A stretch of 5,220 bases of DNA from an uncultured Oscillibacter sp. (GTDB taxonomy: Bacteria > Bacillota > Clostridia > Oscillospirales > Oscillospiraceae): positions 1 through 5,220 of the forward strand of contig CAMMCS010000141.1 in assembly GCA_946494635.1 (NCBI GenBank), read 5' to 3'. The notes beneath the pieces were generated by a model. That model made no database searches, was not told where the DNA came from, and saw only the letters and a program-made list of their open reading frames with translations. How positions within the stretch are numbered: the stretch's first letter is position 1; each line of letters opens with the position of its first letter. The translations under genes and the position numbers were made by a program. This document shows, piece after piece, positions 1 to 5,165 of the stretch.

Positions 1-1342
1 GGTACTCCGTGCCGTCCAGGGTGGCCACGGTCCAGATGTGGGAGCTGTTGGACAGGGCGGTGCAGTCGATGCCCTCCAGCTTCAAAAGCAGGTTGTAGGC
101 GCCGGTGTACCCGTCGCACACGGCGGTGCCGTTTTCAAACAGGTTGTAGGCGATGTGGCTCAGGGAGCCGTCATCCGCCTGGTAATCATAGACGCAGTTG
201 TTGCAGATCCAGGCATAATAGACCCGGGCTTTTTCGTAGTCGGTCATGGAGGGGGTGATGGTTCCATCCTCCCACATGGCGTCATGGACAGCAATGGCTG
301 CCTCCATGGCCGCGTCCCGGTAGGTGAGGATCTGGTCTCCGGCACTGGCGGCAGAGAAGGTGAGAATGATGGAGCCGTCAGGGGAATAGGTGCAGCTGAC
401 GGTGTTGTAGCACTGCTCGCAGTAGGTCTTGACGATAGCCAGTGCCGCCTCCATCACCTGCCGGGCTGTGGTGGCAGAAAGGGCGGAGGGGTACTGCAGC
501 TCCAGCACATTGGTATTGCTGGCCAGCATGTAGCGGATGCTCTCATCCAGCTCCTCCGTCGTGGCGGGGGCGGCCACATAGGTGCCCAGGGTCACCAGAT
601 CCCCCATGACGGCGCCTTCGGCGCTCCAGAGGGTATCCAGATCCCAGTCCGGCGTCACCCGCAGAGAGGGATCTACCATCCGCGTCAGCATGGCCGCGGC
701 GGCCCCGCGGGTGACGGGCTGGTCGGGAAGATAGGAACCGGTTCCGTCCGCGCCGACGACAATACCGGCCCGGTACAGGGACAGGATGTCCTGATAATAA
801 GGCGTGTACTCCGTCACATCGGTAATGAAGCGGCGGCTGGCATAGGCCTGCGTCACCAGATCCGTGTGAACCGGGGGCAGGGCCTCCTCCGGCAGGGTGT
901 TCGCCAGCACATGGGCCACCTGGGCCCGGGTTGCGGTGGTATAGAGCAGCTGGTCGAACTCCGTCCCCAGCACGCCCTCCGCCTGGAGATAGCGCAGGTA
1001 GCTCAGGGCCACCGGACCGTCTTCTCCGCTGTAGGCGCGGCTGCCTGCCTCCGGATCCCCGGTGCGGTACAGGCTGCGGATGCGGGCGGCGAAAATCACC
1101 ACCTGCCCCACCGTCATGGGATCCCGCAGGCCGAAGGTGCCGTCCGCCTTGCCGACAGAGAGACCGTACTCATACAGGGCGGTCACGTTGCTGTAAAACG
1201 TGGAGTCGGTTGTCAGATCCGAAAACTGGCCGGCATAGGTCTTGCTGCGGACAAAGTTGTCCGTGCTGTCCGACTGGGCGGCCCGGACGGGAACCGTCAG
1301 CAGCGCCAGGGCCAGAATCAGGGCTGGAAAGCGTTTATTCAT
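1..1342 (-). CDS. Secreted SLH-domain protein with transglutaminase-like domain (3' end missing)
   Basis: Reading leftward from the ATG at 1342, 447 codons are open to the window edge with no stop, so the C-terminus lies outside. Residues 1-21 form a signal peptide: Lys/Arg near the start, then LILALALLTVPVRA, with likely cleavage after VRA. Two recognisable SLH repeats follow: about 39-88 (FSDLTTDSTFYSNVTALYEY, later GKADGTFGLRDPMT) and about 173-222 (ITDV, then GIVVGADGTGSYLPDQPVTR). A degenerate repeat sits between them at about 103-150. SLH repeats bind pyruvylated secondary wall polymers, so the protein should sit on the cell surface. Residues 369-447 match a transglutaminase/protease-like fold: ARVYYAWICNNCVYDY, then AVCDGYTGAYNLL with candidate nucleophile Cys409, then SSHIW with candidate His435. 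The catalytic Asp would lie beyond the edge. AGGAGG at 1355-1350 is 7 nt from the ATG and fixes the start. The gene lies 46 bp after the LCP gene with no terminator, so cotranscription is likely. The true substrate is unknown; many members of this superfamily are proteases or inactive. Confidence 0.88.
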   Translation of the reverse strand, partial: MNKRFPALILALALLTVPVRAAQSDSTDNFVRSKTYAGQFSDLTTDSTFYSNVTALYEYGLSVGKADGTFGLRDPMTVGQVVIFAARIRSLYRTGDPEAGSRAYSGEDGPVALSYLRYLQAEGVLGTEFDQLLYTTATRAQVAHVLANTLPEEALPPVHTDLVTQAYASRRFITDVTEYTPYYQDILSLYRAGIVVGADGTGSYLPDQPVTRGAAAAMLTRMVDPSLRVTPDWDLDTLWSAEGAVMGDLVTLGTYVAAPATTEELDESIRYMLASNTNVLELQYPSALSATTARQVMEAALAIVKTYCEQCYNTVSCTYSPDGSIILTFSAASAGDQILTYRDAAMEAAIAVHDAMWEDGTITPSMTDYEKARVYYAWICNNCVYDYQADDGSLSHIAYNLFENGTAVCDGYTGAYNLLLKLEGIDCTALSNSSHIWTVATLDGTEY

Positions 1343-1345
1343 GAG

Positions 1346-1362
1346 GGCACCTCCTCTGTGCC
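1346..1362 (-). promoter_or_regulatory. Shine-Dalgarno of the SLH gene displayed in a small hairpin loop
   Basis: On the minus strand GGCAC (1362-1358) pairs perfectly with GTGCC (1350-1346), enclosing AGAGGAG. Most of the AGGAGG site therefore lies in the loop and only its last base in the stem. The stem is only 5 bp, so it may be chance. The Shine-Dalgarno itself is strong and fixes the start at 1342. Confidence 0.45.
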
Positions 1363-1388
1363 GGGGGAATGAAATTGCAAGAAGAGGG

Positions 1389-2381
1389 TCAGGAGGGGAT
1401 GTCCAGATCCTCTGCGGTCCGATCCTCCACATAGGGACTCAGGTACTGGTTGACCAGCTCCAGCACAGCGTCCGGATCCAGGTAGATGTATGGGGAGCGC
1501 CACTCATTGGGCAGAGTGGAGAAGGAGATGTTCTCCGCCCCCATAGAGATGGCCTCCTTGCCCAGCCAGGCCAGGTTTCCCAGGGTCAGATCCGTGTCCA
1601 CATAGGTCTGGAAGATCTTCACGAACTCGTCGATCTTGTCCAGATTTGAGAGAGTCAGCGTCTGCTGGGCCACGGCCTTCAGAAAGTTCTGCTGGGTCTG
1701 CATCCGGCCGATGTCCTCGCTGCCATAGCCGGATCCGTCGTTGTTGTGACGGAAGCGGACTACCTTCAGCGCCTCTTCGCCGGTGAGATGCTGCATCCCG
1801 GCGCTGAAGTGGATGTGCAGGTCCTGATAGGGGTCGTCGTAGTCCATGCTGATGGGGACATCGAAATCCACGCCGCCGATGGCGTCCACCAGGGCCTCGA
1901 ATCCATCCAGATCCACGGTGACGGTGAAGTCCACCGGAATCCCAAGCTGCTGGGAGATGGTCTCAGCCAGCAGAGCGGTCCCGCCGGCGTTGTAGGCATA
2001 ATTGATCTTGTGGTTCTTTCCGTTTATGACAGCCTTGGTGTCCCGTGGAATACTGACACCGTATATATAGTTGTTTTCGGCATCCACTGCCACCAGAATA
2101 TTGGTATCGCTGCCGCCGTTGTGGTCATCCACGCCGGAGACCAGGATGGTGTAGAAGTACTTCTTCCGCTCCAGGTGAGCGGCCCGGGCGGCTGCCTCCG
2201 GATCCTGGACAGTCTCCTGGTCGGAGATCGTCTCCGCCGCATCGGGCTGGGCGGTGTCCGCGGGGACCTCCGGGGGACGGAAGAGACAGAAATAGCCTGC
2301 GTACAGGGCGGCGGCCGCAAAGACGGCCAGCAGCAGAATCCTGCTCCAGCTGCGCCGCCGGCGGCGGGTTTTATGTGCCAT
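1389..2381 (-). CDS. LytR-CpsA-Psr (LCP) family cell-wall polymer ligase
   Basis: This is a 330-aa single-pass membrane protein. LCP enzymes transfer anionic or secondary wall polymers from an undecaprenyl-phosphate carrier onto peptidoglycan on the outer face of the membrane. The N-terminus is very basic (KTRRRRR, 4-10), followed by one membrane segment at about 12-33 (ILLLAVFAAAALYAGYF) and a linker. The LCP domain runs from about 77 to 240. Its landmarks are YTILVSGVDD (77-86), GGSDTNILVAVD (89-100), SIPRDTKA (110-117, with Arg113 and Asp114), KINYAYNAGG (125-134), FEALVDAIGGVDFDVP (161-176), HLTGEEALKVVRFRH (198-212) and DIGRMQTQQNFLKA (223-236). The key Asp and Arg positions are present and length is normal. 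An in-frame ATG at 2480 would add 33 residues, but it lies inside the -35 of the promoter at 2454-2482. AAGGAG at 2394-2389 is 7 nt from the ATG at 2381, so 2381 is chosen. The gene precedes the SLH gene on the same strand. Confidence 0.95.
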   Translation of the reverse strand: MAHKTRRRRRSWSRILLLAVFAAAALYAGYFCLFRPPEVPADTAQPDAAETISDQETVQDPEAAARAAHLERKKYFYTILVSGVDDHNGGSDTNILVAVDAENNYIYGVSIPRDTKAVINGKNHKINYAYNAGGTALLAETISQQLGIPVDFTVTVDLDGFEALVDAIGGVDFDVPISMDYDDPYQDLHIHFSAGMQHLTGEEALKVVRFRHNNDGSGYGSEDIGRMQTQQNFLKAVAQQTLTLSNLDKIDEFVKIFQTYVDTDLTLGNLAWLGKEAISMGAENISFSTLPNEWRSPYIYLDPDAVLELVNQYLSPYVEDRTAEDLDIPS

Positions 2382-2440
2382 AACAACGCTCCTTACAGCC
2401 GCGGCGCCGACGGCCGCGGGAGTTCTTTTGAATGATTTAC

Positions 2441-2458
2441 ATAATAATTTTTTATTAT
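2441..2458. repeat. AT-only inverted repeat at the LCP transcription start
   Basis: ATAATAA (2441-2447) is the exact reverse complement of TTATTAT (2452-2458), with a TTTT loop. It overlaps the -10 and the predicted start site inside an AT-rich island flanked by GC-rich sequence. It could be an operator or simply promoter melting sequence; the bases alone cannot tell which. Confidence 0.5.
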
Positions 2459-2482
2459 AAGCCGGGCCTGCTGAAAACACAA
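2454..2482 (-). promoter_or_regulatory. Sigma-A type promoter for the LCP-SLH unit
   Basis: Reading the minus strand, TTGTGT (2482-2477) is the -35 and a perfect TATAAT (2459-2454) the -10, with a 17-bp spacer. A run of six Ts at 2491-2486 lies just upstream of the -35, in the position of an UP-like element. Transcription would start near 2447, giving a leader of about 66 nt before the ATG at 2381. It lies just after the terminator-like hairpin of the preceding gene, so the LCP gene begins a new transcription unit. Confidence 0.7.
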
Positions 2483-2511
2483 GAGAAAAAATCTCCGCCG
2501 GCAGGCAAAGA

Positions 2512-2540
2512 CAGGCCGCCGCGGATTCCGCAGCGGCCTG
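2512..2540 (-). terminator. Terminator-like hairpin after the small coiled-coil gene
   Basis: On the minus strand CAGGCCGC-T-GCGG (2540-2528), loop AAT, then CCGC-G-GCGGCCTG (2524-2512) gives a 13-bp stem with one U-G wobble. On the plus strand the wobble becomes a C-A mismatch, so the fold favours the minus-strand transcript. It starts 6 nt past the stop codon at 2547. The tail directly after it is only TCTTTG, and a run of six Ts comes about 20 nt later, so efficiency is uncertain. Its place between a stop codon and a fresh promoter supports a terminator. Confidence 0.6.
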
Positions 2541-2546
2541 CTGTGC

Positions 2547-2807
2547 TCAGCCGTCCTCCGGATGCGGCTCCTCATCCTCCGGCAGCAGCTGCTGCAGAAG
2601 CGTCTTGATGTCTGCCAGCAGCTGATTCTGATAGGAGAGGGCGCAGCGTATGTAATGGAGCGCCGGGTCCAGGTCTGGTGCGGGCTCTGCCCCCTCCACC
2701 GGATGAGGCCAGCGGCGCACAGGTGGCTCCTGGGGAGCCGAAGCCGCGGCCGCGGGCGGAGCAGGAGCCGTCCGGGCCGAACGGCGGCAGCGGGATCGAT
2801 CGCTCAT
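2547..2807 (-). CDS. Small unrecognised protein with a leucine-heptad helix, downstream of spoIIID
   Basis: I do not recognise this 86-aa protein. The N-terminus is basic (MSDRSRCRRSAR), residues 13-45 are Ala/Pro-rich and probably disordered, residues 46-75 form a predicted amphipathic helix, and the tail is acidic (PEDEEPHPEDG). In the helix Leu50, Leu57, Leu64 and Leu71 are exactly seven apart. With Ile53, Gln60, Ile67 and Leu74 they fill both core positions of a coiled coil, so a dimer or helical partner is likely. There is no signal peptide or membrane segment. Two ATGs compete: GGAGG at 2819-2815 is only 1 nt from the ATG at 2813 but 7 nt from the one at 2807, so 2807 is chosen. It begins 45 bp after spoIIID with no terminator between them and ends at a hairpin, which suggests cotranscription with spoIIID and a sporulation-linked role. 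The role is inference. Confidence 0.75.
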   Translation of the reverse strand: MSDRSRCRRSARTAPAPPAAAASAPQEPPVRRWPHPVEGAEPAPDLDPALHYIRCALSYQNQLLADIKTLLQQLLPEDEEPHPEDG

Positions 2808-2852
2808 AACCATTCCTCCGTTGCAGTCTTTTTGAGACAGTCTATGCAGGGC

Positions 2853-3089
2853 CTATTCCCCGCGGTACTTTTTCCGGGTGGCGATGCCGCCCCGGATATG
2901 CCGCTGGGCCTTGTTCACTTCCAGAACATCCTTGACCTGCAGGTACAGCGCCCGGTTAAACTGGGGCAGCCGCTCGGATATGTCCTTGTGAACCGTGGAC
3001 TTGCTGATGCCGAATTTCTGTGCGGCGGCTCGGACTGTGGTCCGGTTTTCGATGATGTACTGAGCCAGCCGTTCGGCCCGCTCCTCCAT
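2853..3089 (-). CDS. spoIIID: Sporulation transcriptional regulator SpoIIID
   Basis: SpoIIID is a small mother-cell DNA-binding regulator that, after sigma-E becomes active, turns many sigma-E genes up or down and helps the switch to sigma-K. The 78-aa product carries the family signature: a helix-turn-helix at about 17-38 (TVRAAAQKFGISKSTVHKD, then ISERLP) and the basic C-terminal segment RHIRGGIATRKKYRG (63-77), which contacts DNA in the known protein. The closely spaced Lys/Arg residues are intact. It is slightly shorter than the Bacillus subtilis protein (about 93 aa), mainly at the C-terminus. The reading frame is open further upstream, with another ATG at 3134, but family alignment starts at MEERAERL. 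The upstream ATG also overlaps the candidate sigma-E -10 element. A modest AAGGG lies 4 nt before the ATG at 3089. The gene is divergent from fhs and followed by the 86-aa gene. Confidence 0.95.
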   Translation of the reverse strand: MEERAERLAQYIIENRTTVRAAAQKFGISKSTVHKDISERLPQFNRALYLQVKDVLEVNKAQRHIRGGIATRKKYRGE

Positions 3090-3132
3090 GTTACCCTTCA
3101 AAGCACTTTCACTCCCCGCCTCTTGTTGCTCC

Positions 3133-3161
3133 ATCCTATGCGGGGGAAAATGGGGATATGC
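3133..3161 (-). promoter_or_regulatory. Candidate sigma-E promoter for spoIIID
   Basis: On the minus strand GCATATC (3161-3155) resembles the sigma-E -35 (consensus roughly KMATATT), and CATAGGAT (3140-3133) resembles the -10 (CATACAMT). They are 14 bp apart, which is typical for sigma-E. Initiation near 3126 would leave a leader of about 37 nt before the ATG at 3089. spoIIID is known to be sigma-E dependent in Bacillus and clostridia. Two -10 bases differ from consensus, so this is a candidate only. Confidence 0.45.
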
Positions 3162-3243
3162 GCGGGAGAGACGGTGAAAGCCCTCTTTTAAATAAGACGT
3201 TTGGGCAGGGCAAAAGGTTTCGCTCCGCCTGAAGATCAGGCCG

Positions 3244-3265
3244 GCGGGAATAATTTTGCGGGAAT
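3244..3265. repeat. 8-bp direct repeat in the spoIIID-fhs divergent region
   Basis: GCGGGAAT occurs at 3244-3251 and again at 3258-3265, 14 bp centre to centre, ending 2 bp before the fhs -35. CCGGCGG (3241-3247) also forms an inverted repeat with CCGCCGG (3284-3290), which abuts the fhs -10. The spacing is compatible with an operator, but no regulator is recognised. Confidence 0.4.
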
Positions 3266-3267
3266 GG

Positions 3268-3296
3268 TTGCTTTCCCCCCTCTCCGCCGGTATAAT
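3268..3296 (+). promoter_or_regulatory. Sigma-A type promoter for fhs
   Basis: TTGCTT (3268-3273) and a perfect TATAAT (3291-3296) are separated by 17 bp. Transcription would start near 3303, giving a leader of about 65 nt before the fhs ATG at 3368. This is the strongest housekeeping promoter match upstream of fhs. Confidence 0.7.
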
Positions 3297-3313
3297 CATG
3301 CAAGAGGATCAAT

Positions 3314-3339
3314 GGGCCGGCAGCCTGAGTGAGCGGCCC
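3314..3339 (+). other. Hairpin in the fhs leader
   Basis: GGGCCG (3314-3319) pairs perfectly with CGGCCC (3334-3339) around a 14-nt loop, just downstream of the predicted fhs start site. The leader is too short and lacks the conserved core of the ZTP or THF riboswitches known near one-carbon genes. There is no U-run after it, so it is not an obvious attenuator. It may only stabilise the mRNA. Confidence 0.4.
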
Positions 3340-3367
3340 GAACGAGGGATTGGGAGGCAGAGATATT

Positions 3368-5035
3368 ATGAAGAGTGACATCGAAATCGCCCAGGGGGCG
3401 GCGCCGCTGCCGATTGCCGCCATCGCGGAGGCCTGTGGGGTGGACGAGGCATATATCGAGCCCTACGGCCGGTATAAGGCGAAGGTCGACTGCCGGCTTC
3501 TGCGGGAGACTGCCCGGCCGGACGGCAAACTGGTGCTGGTGACCGCCATCACCCCGACCCCCGCGGGGGAGGGCAAGACCACCACCACCGTGGGCCTGGC
3601 GGACGGCCTGCGGAAGATCGGGAAAAAGGCCGTGGTGGCCCTGCGGGAGCCGTCCCTGGGCCCGGTGTTCGGCATCAAGGGGGGCGCCGCCGGCGGCGGC
3701 TACGCCCAGGTGATCCCCATGGAGGACATCAACCTCCACTTCACCGGGGACTTCCATGCCATCGGCGCGGCCAACAATCTGCTGGCAGCCCTGCTGGACA
3801 ACCACATCCAGCAGGGAAACGCCCTGGGCATCGATCCCAAACAGATCACCTGGCGGCGGTGCGTGGACATGAACGACCGGCAGCTGCGGAACATCGTGGA
3901 CGGCCTGGGAGGCCGGATGCAGGGCGTTCCCCGGGAGGACGGCTTTGACATCACCGTGGCCAGCGAGGTCATGGCGGTGCTGTGCCTGGCCTCGGATATC
4001 CCGGATCTGAAGGCCCGGCTGGGGCGGATTGTAGTGGGCTATACCTACGCCGGCGCGCCGGTGACCGCCCGCGACCTGAAGGCTGAGGGCGCCATGGCGG
4101 CCCTGCTGAAGGACGCCCTGAAGCCCAATCTGGTCCAGACCCTGGAGCACACGCCGGCCCTGATCCACGGCGGGCCCTTTGCCAACATCGCCCACGGCTG
4201 CAACTCCGTCACCGCCACCCGGATGGCCCTGAAGCTGGGTGATTACGCCATCACGGAGGCGGGCTTCGGCGCGGACCTGGGGGCGGAGAAGTTCCTGGAC
4301 ATCAAGTGCCGCATGGCGGGGCTGAAGCCTGACGCGGTGGTGATTGTGGCCACGGTCCGTGCGCTGAAGCACCACGGCGGCGCTGCCCGGGAGGATCTGG
4401 GCAGGGAGGACCTGACGGCCCTGGAGCGGGGCCTGCCCAATCTGCTCCAGCATGTGGACAACATCAAACATGTATTCGGCCTGCCCTGCGTGGTGGCCAT
4501 CAACGCCTTCCCCACGGACACGGAGGCGGAGCTGCGGCTGGTGGAGGACAGATGCCGGGCACTGGGGGTCAATGTGGCGCTCAGCCAGGTGTGGGCCAAG
4601 GGCGGCGAGGGCGGCCGCGCCCTGGCGGAGGAAGTGGTGCGCCTGTGCGAGCAGCCTTCGGACTTTCGCTACAGCTACGACCTGGACGGCTCCATCGAGG
4701 ACAAGCTGGAGGCCATCTGCCGCCGGGTCTACCGCGCCGACGGCGTGGCGCTGACCCCCAACGCCAGAAAGCAGGCCCAGCGGCTGACGGAGCTGGGCTT
4801 CGGAGGCCTGCCCATCTGCATGGCCAAAACCCAGTACAGCTTCTCCGATGACCCGGCCCTGCTGGGAGCGCCCCGTGGCTTCACGATCACTGTGCGGAAC
4901 ATCAAGGTGTCCGCCGGCGCCGGCTTCCTGGTGGCCCTCACCGGGGACATCATGACCATGCCGGGCCTGCCGAAGGCCCCGGCGGCGGAGAAGATCGACG
5001 TGGACGAAAACGGGCGGATCAGCGGGCTGTTCTGA
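3368..5035 (+). CDS. fhs: Formate-tetrahydrofolate ligase (10-formyl-THF synthetase)
   Basis: This cytoplasmic enzyme joins formate to tetrahydrofolate with ATP to give 10-formyl-THF. It feeds purine and formyl-Met synthesis and, in acetogens, the methyl branch of the Wood-Ljungdahl pathway. The 555-aa product has the usual length (about 556-560) and no frameshift. Residues 62-77 form the P-loop (TPTPAGEGKTTTTVGL, with Lys70). Next come REPSLGPVFG (93-102) and the first family signature GIKGGAAGGGY (102-112), then FTGDFHAIGAANNLL (125-139). The second family signature, VATVRALKHHGG, is at 327-338, and the C-terminus has SAGAGFLVALTGDIMTMPGL. The start MKSDIEIAQ at 3368 agrees with clostridial homologues; an in-frame GTG at 3329 would add 13 residues that look unrelated. 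GGGAGG at 3352-3357 is 10 nt upstream, slightly long but usable. The gene stands alone within the window, with its own promoter. Its last 25 codons are partly duplicated at the right edge. Confidence 0.98.
   Translation: MKSDIEIAQGAAPLPIAAIAEACGVDEAYIEPYGRYKAKVDCRLLRETARPDGKLVLVTAITPTPAGEGKTTTTVGLADGLRKIGKKAVVALREPSLGPVFGIKGGAAGGGYAQVIPMEDINLHFTGDFHAIGAANNLLAALLDNHIQQGNALGIDPKQITWRRCVDMNDRQLRNIVDGLGGRMQGVPREDGFDITVASEVMAVLCLASDIPDLKARLGRIVVGYTYAGAPVTARDLKAEGAMAALLKDALKPNLVQTLEHTPALIHGGPFANIAHGCNSVTATRMALKLGDYAITEAGFGADLGAEKFLDIKCRMAGLKPDAVVIVATVRALKHHGGAAREDLGREDLTALERGLPNLLQHVDNIKHVFGLPCVVAINAFPTDTEAELRLVEDRCRALGVNVALSQVWAKGGEGGRALAEEVVRLCEQPSDFRYSYDLDGSIEDKLEAICRRVYRADGVALTPNARKQAQRLTELGFGGLPICMAKTQYSFSDDPALLGAPRGFTITVRNIKVSAGAGFLVALTGDIMTMPGLPKAPAAEKIDVDENGRISGLF
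4956..5010 (+). repeat. Direct repeat copy 1 (within the 3' end of fhs)
   Basis: These 55 bases recur without a mismatch at 5166-5220, an offset of 210 bp. The copy starts 2 bases before the codon for Met541 of fhs and extends to 25 bases before the end of the gene. The base before the repeat differs (A at 4955, C at 5165), so the left boundary is sharp. The right boundary cannot be seen because the window ends. Confidence 0.95.
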
Positions 5036-5165
5036 GGCATGGTCATGCCGCCGCGGGAGCGGCGTCCAAGCGTTTTGCCGAAGGCAAAACCTTGAACCGG
5101 GCGGGCTCTGCCTGCCCGGTTGGATCCAATGCGGGGCCCCCGCGGGACAAGTCCCGTGGGGAGGC
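5036..5165. repeat. Intergenic cluster of four hairpins downstream of fhs
   Basis: No gene is seen here. Four inverted repeats follow one another. 5049-5064 is CGCCGC/GCGGCG with a GGGA (GNRA-type) loop. 5072-5090 is GTTTTGCC/GGCAAAAC with a GAA loop; on the minus strand this becomes a C(UUCG)G tetraloop. 5095-5121 is a 12-bp stem with one G-U and a TCT loop. 5138-5161 is a 10-bp stem with one G-U and a CAAG loop. A 10-bp palindrome TTGGATCCAA (5120-5129) overlaps the end of the third. None is followed by a U-run on either strand, so a classical intrinsic terminator for fhs is not evident, although the stems could still stop or stabilise the transcript. The density suggests a REP-like intergenic element. 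Confidence 0.7.

Noticed and set aside
38..1372. Long plus-strand open frame of 444 codons
   Set aside because: It is antisense to the SLH-transglutaminase gene. The minus strand has a signal peptide, SLH motifs, a Cys/His core and a perfect ribosome binding site, while this frame is a low-complexity Gly/Val/Gln product typical of GC-rich shadows.
2382..2480. N-terminal extension of the LCP protein from the ATG at 2480
   Set aside because: The ATG lies within the -35 of a good promoter and upstream of the predicted transcription start, and the extra 33 residues do not look like part of an LCP protein. AAGGAG fits the ATG at 2381.
2562..3191. Plus-strand open frame of 209 codons
   Set aside because: It runs antisense across spoIIID and the 86-aa gene and has no recognisable domain.
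3190..3225. Second, sigma-A-like promoter for spoIIID (TTGCCC with TTAAAA)
   Set aside because: The -10 match is poor, and the sigma-E candidate closer to the gene fits the known biology better.
3329..3367. GTG start of fhs 13 codons upstream
   Set aside because: Family alignment starts at MKSDIEIAQ (3368), GGGAGG lies between the two starts, and the GTG is within the leader hairpin.
3303..3367. ZTP (pfl) or THF riboswitch upstream of fhs
   Set aside because: Such riboswitches occur near one-carbon genes, but the leader is only about 65 nt and lacks the conserved core sequences and pseudoknot partners.
3296..4471. Minus-strand open frame of 391 codons
   Set aside because: It is entirely antisense to the conserved fhs coding sequence, with His/Gly/Gln-rich shadow composition.
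5072..5090. Intrinsic terminator of fhs at the GTTTTGCC/GGCAAAAC hairpin
   Set aside because: It is followed by CTTGAACC, not a U-run, so it is kept only as part of the hairpin cluster.
5142..5156. SpoIIID binding site (GGACAAG) downstream of fhs
   Set aside because: The match is a short consensus inside a GC-rich hairpin and is not near a promoter, so chance is the simpler explanation.
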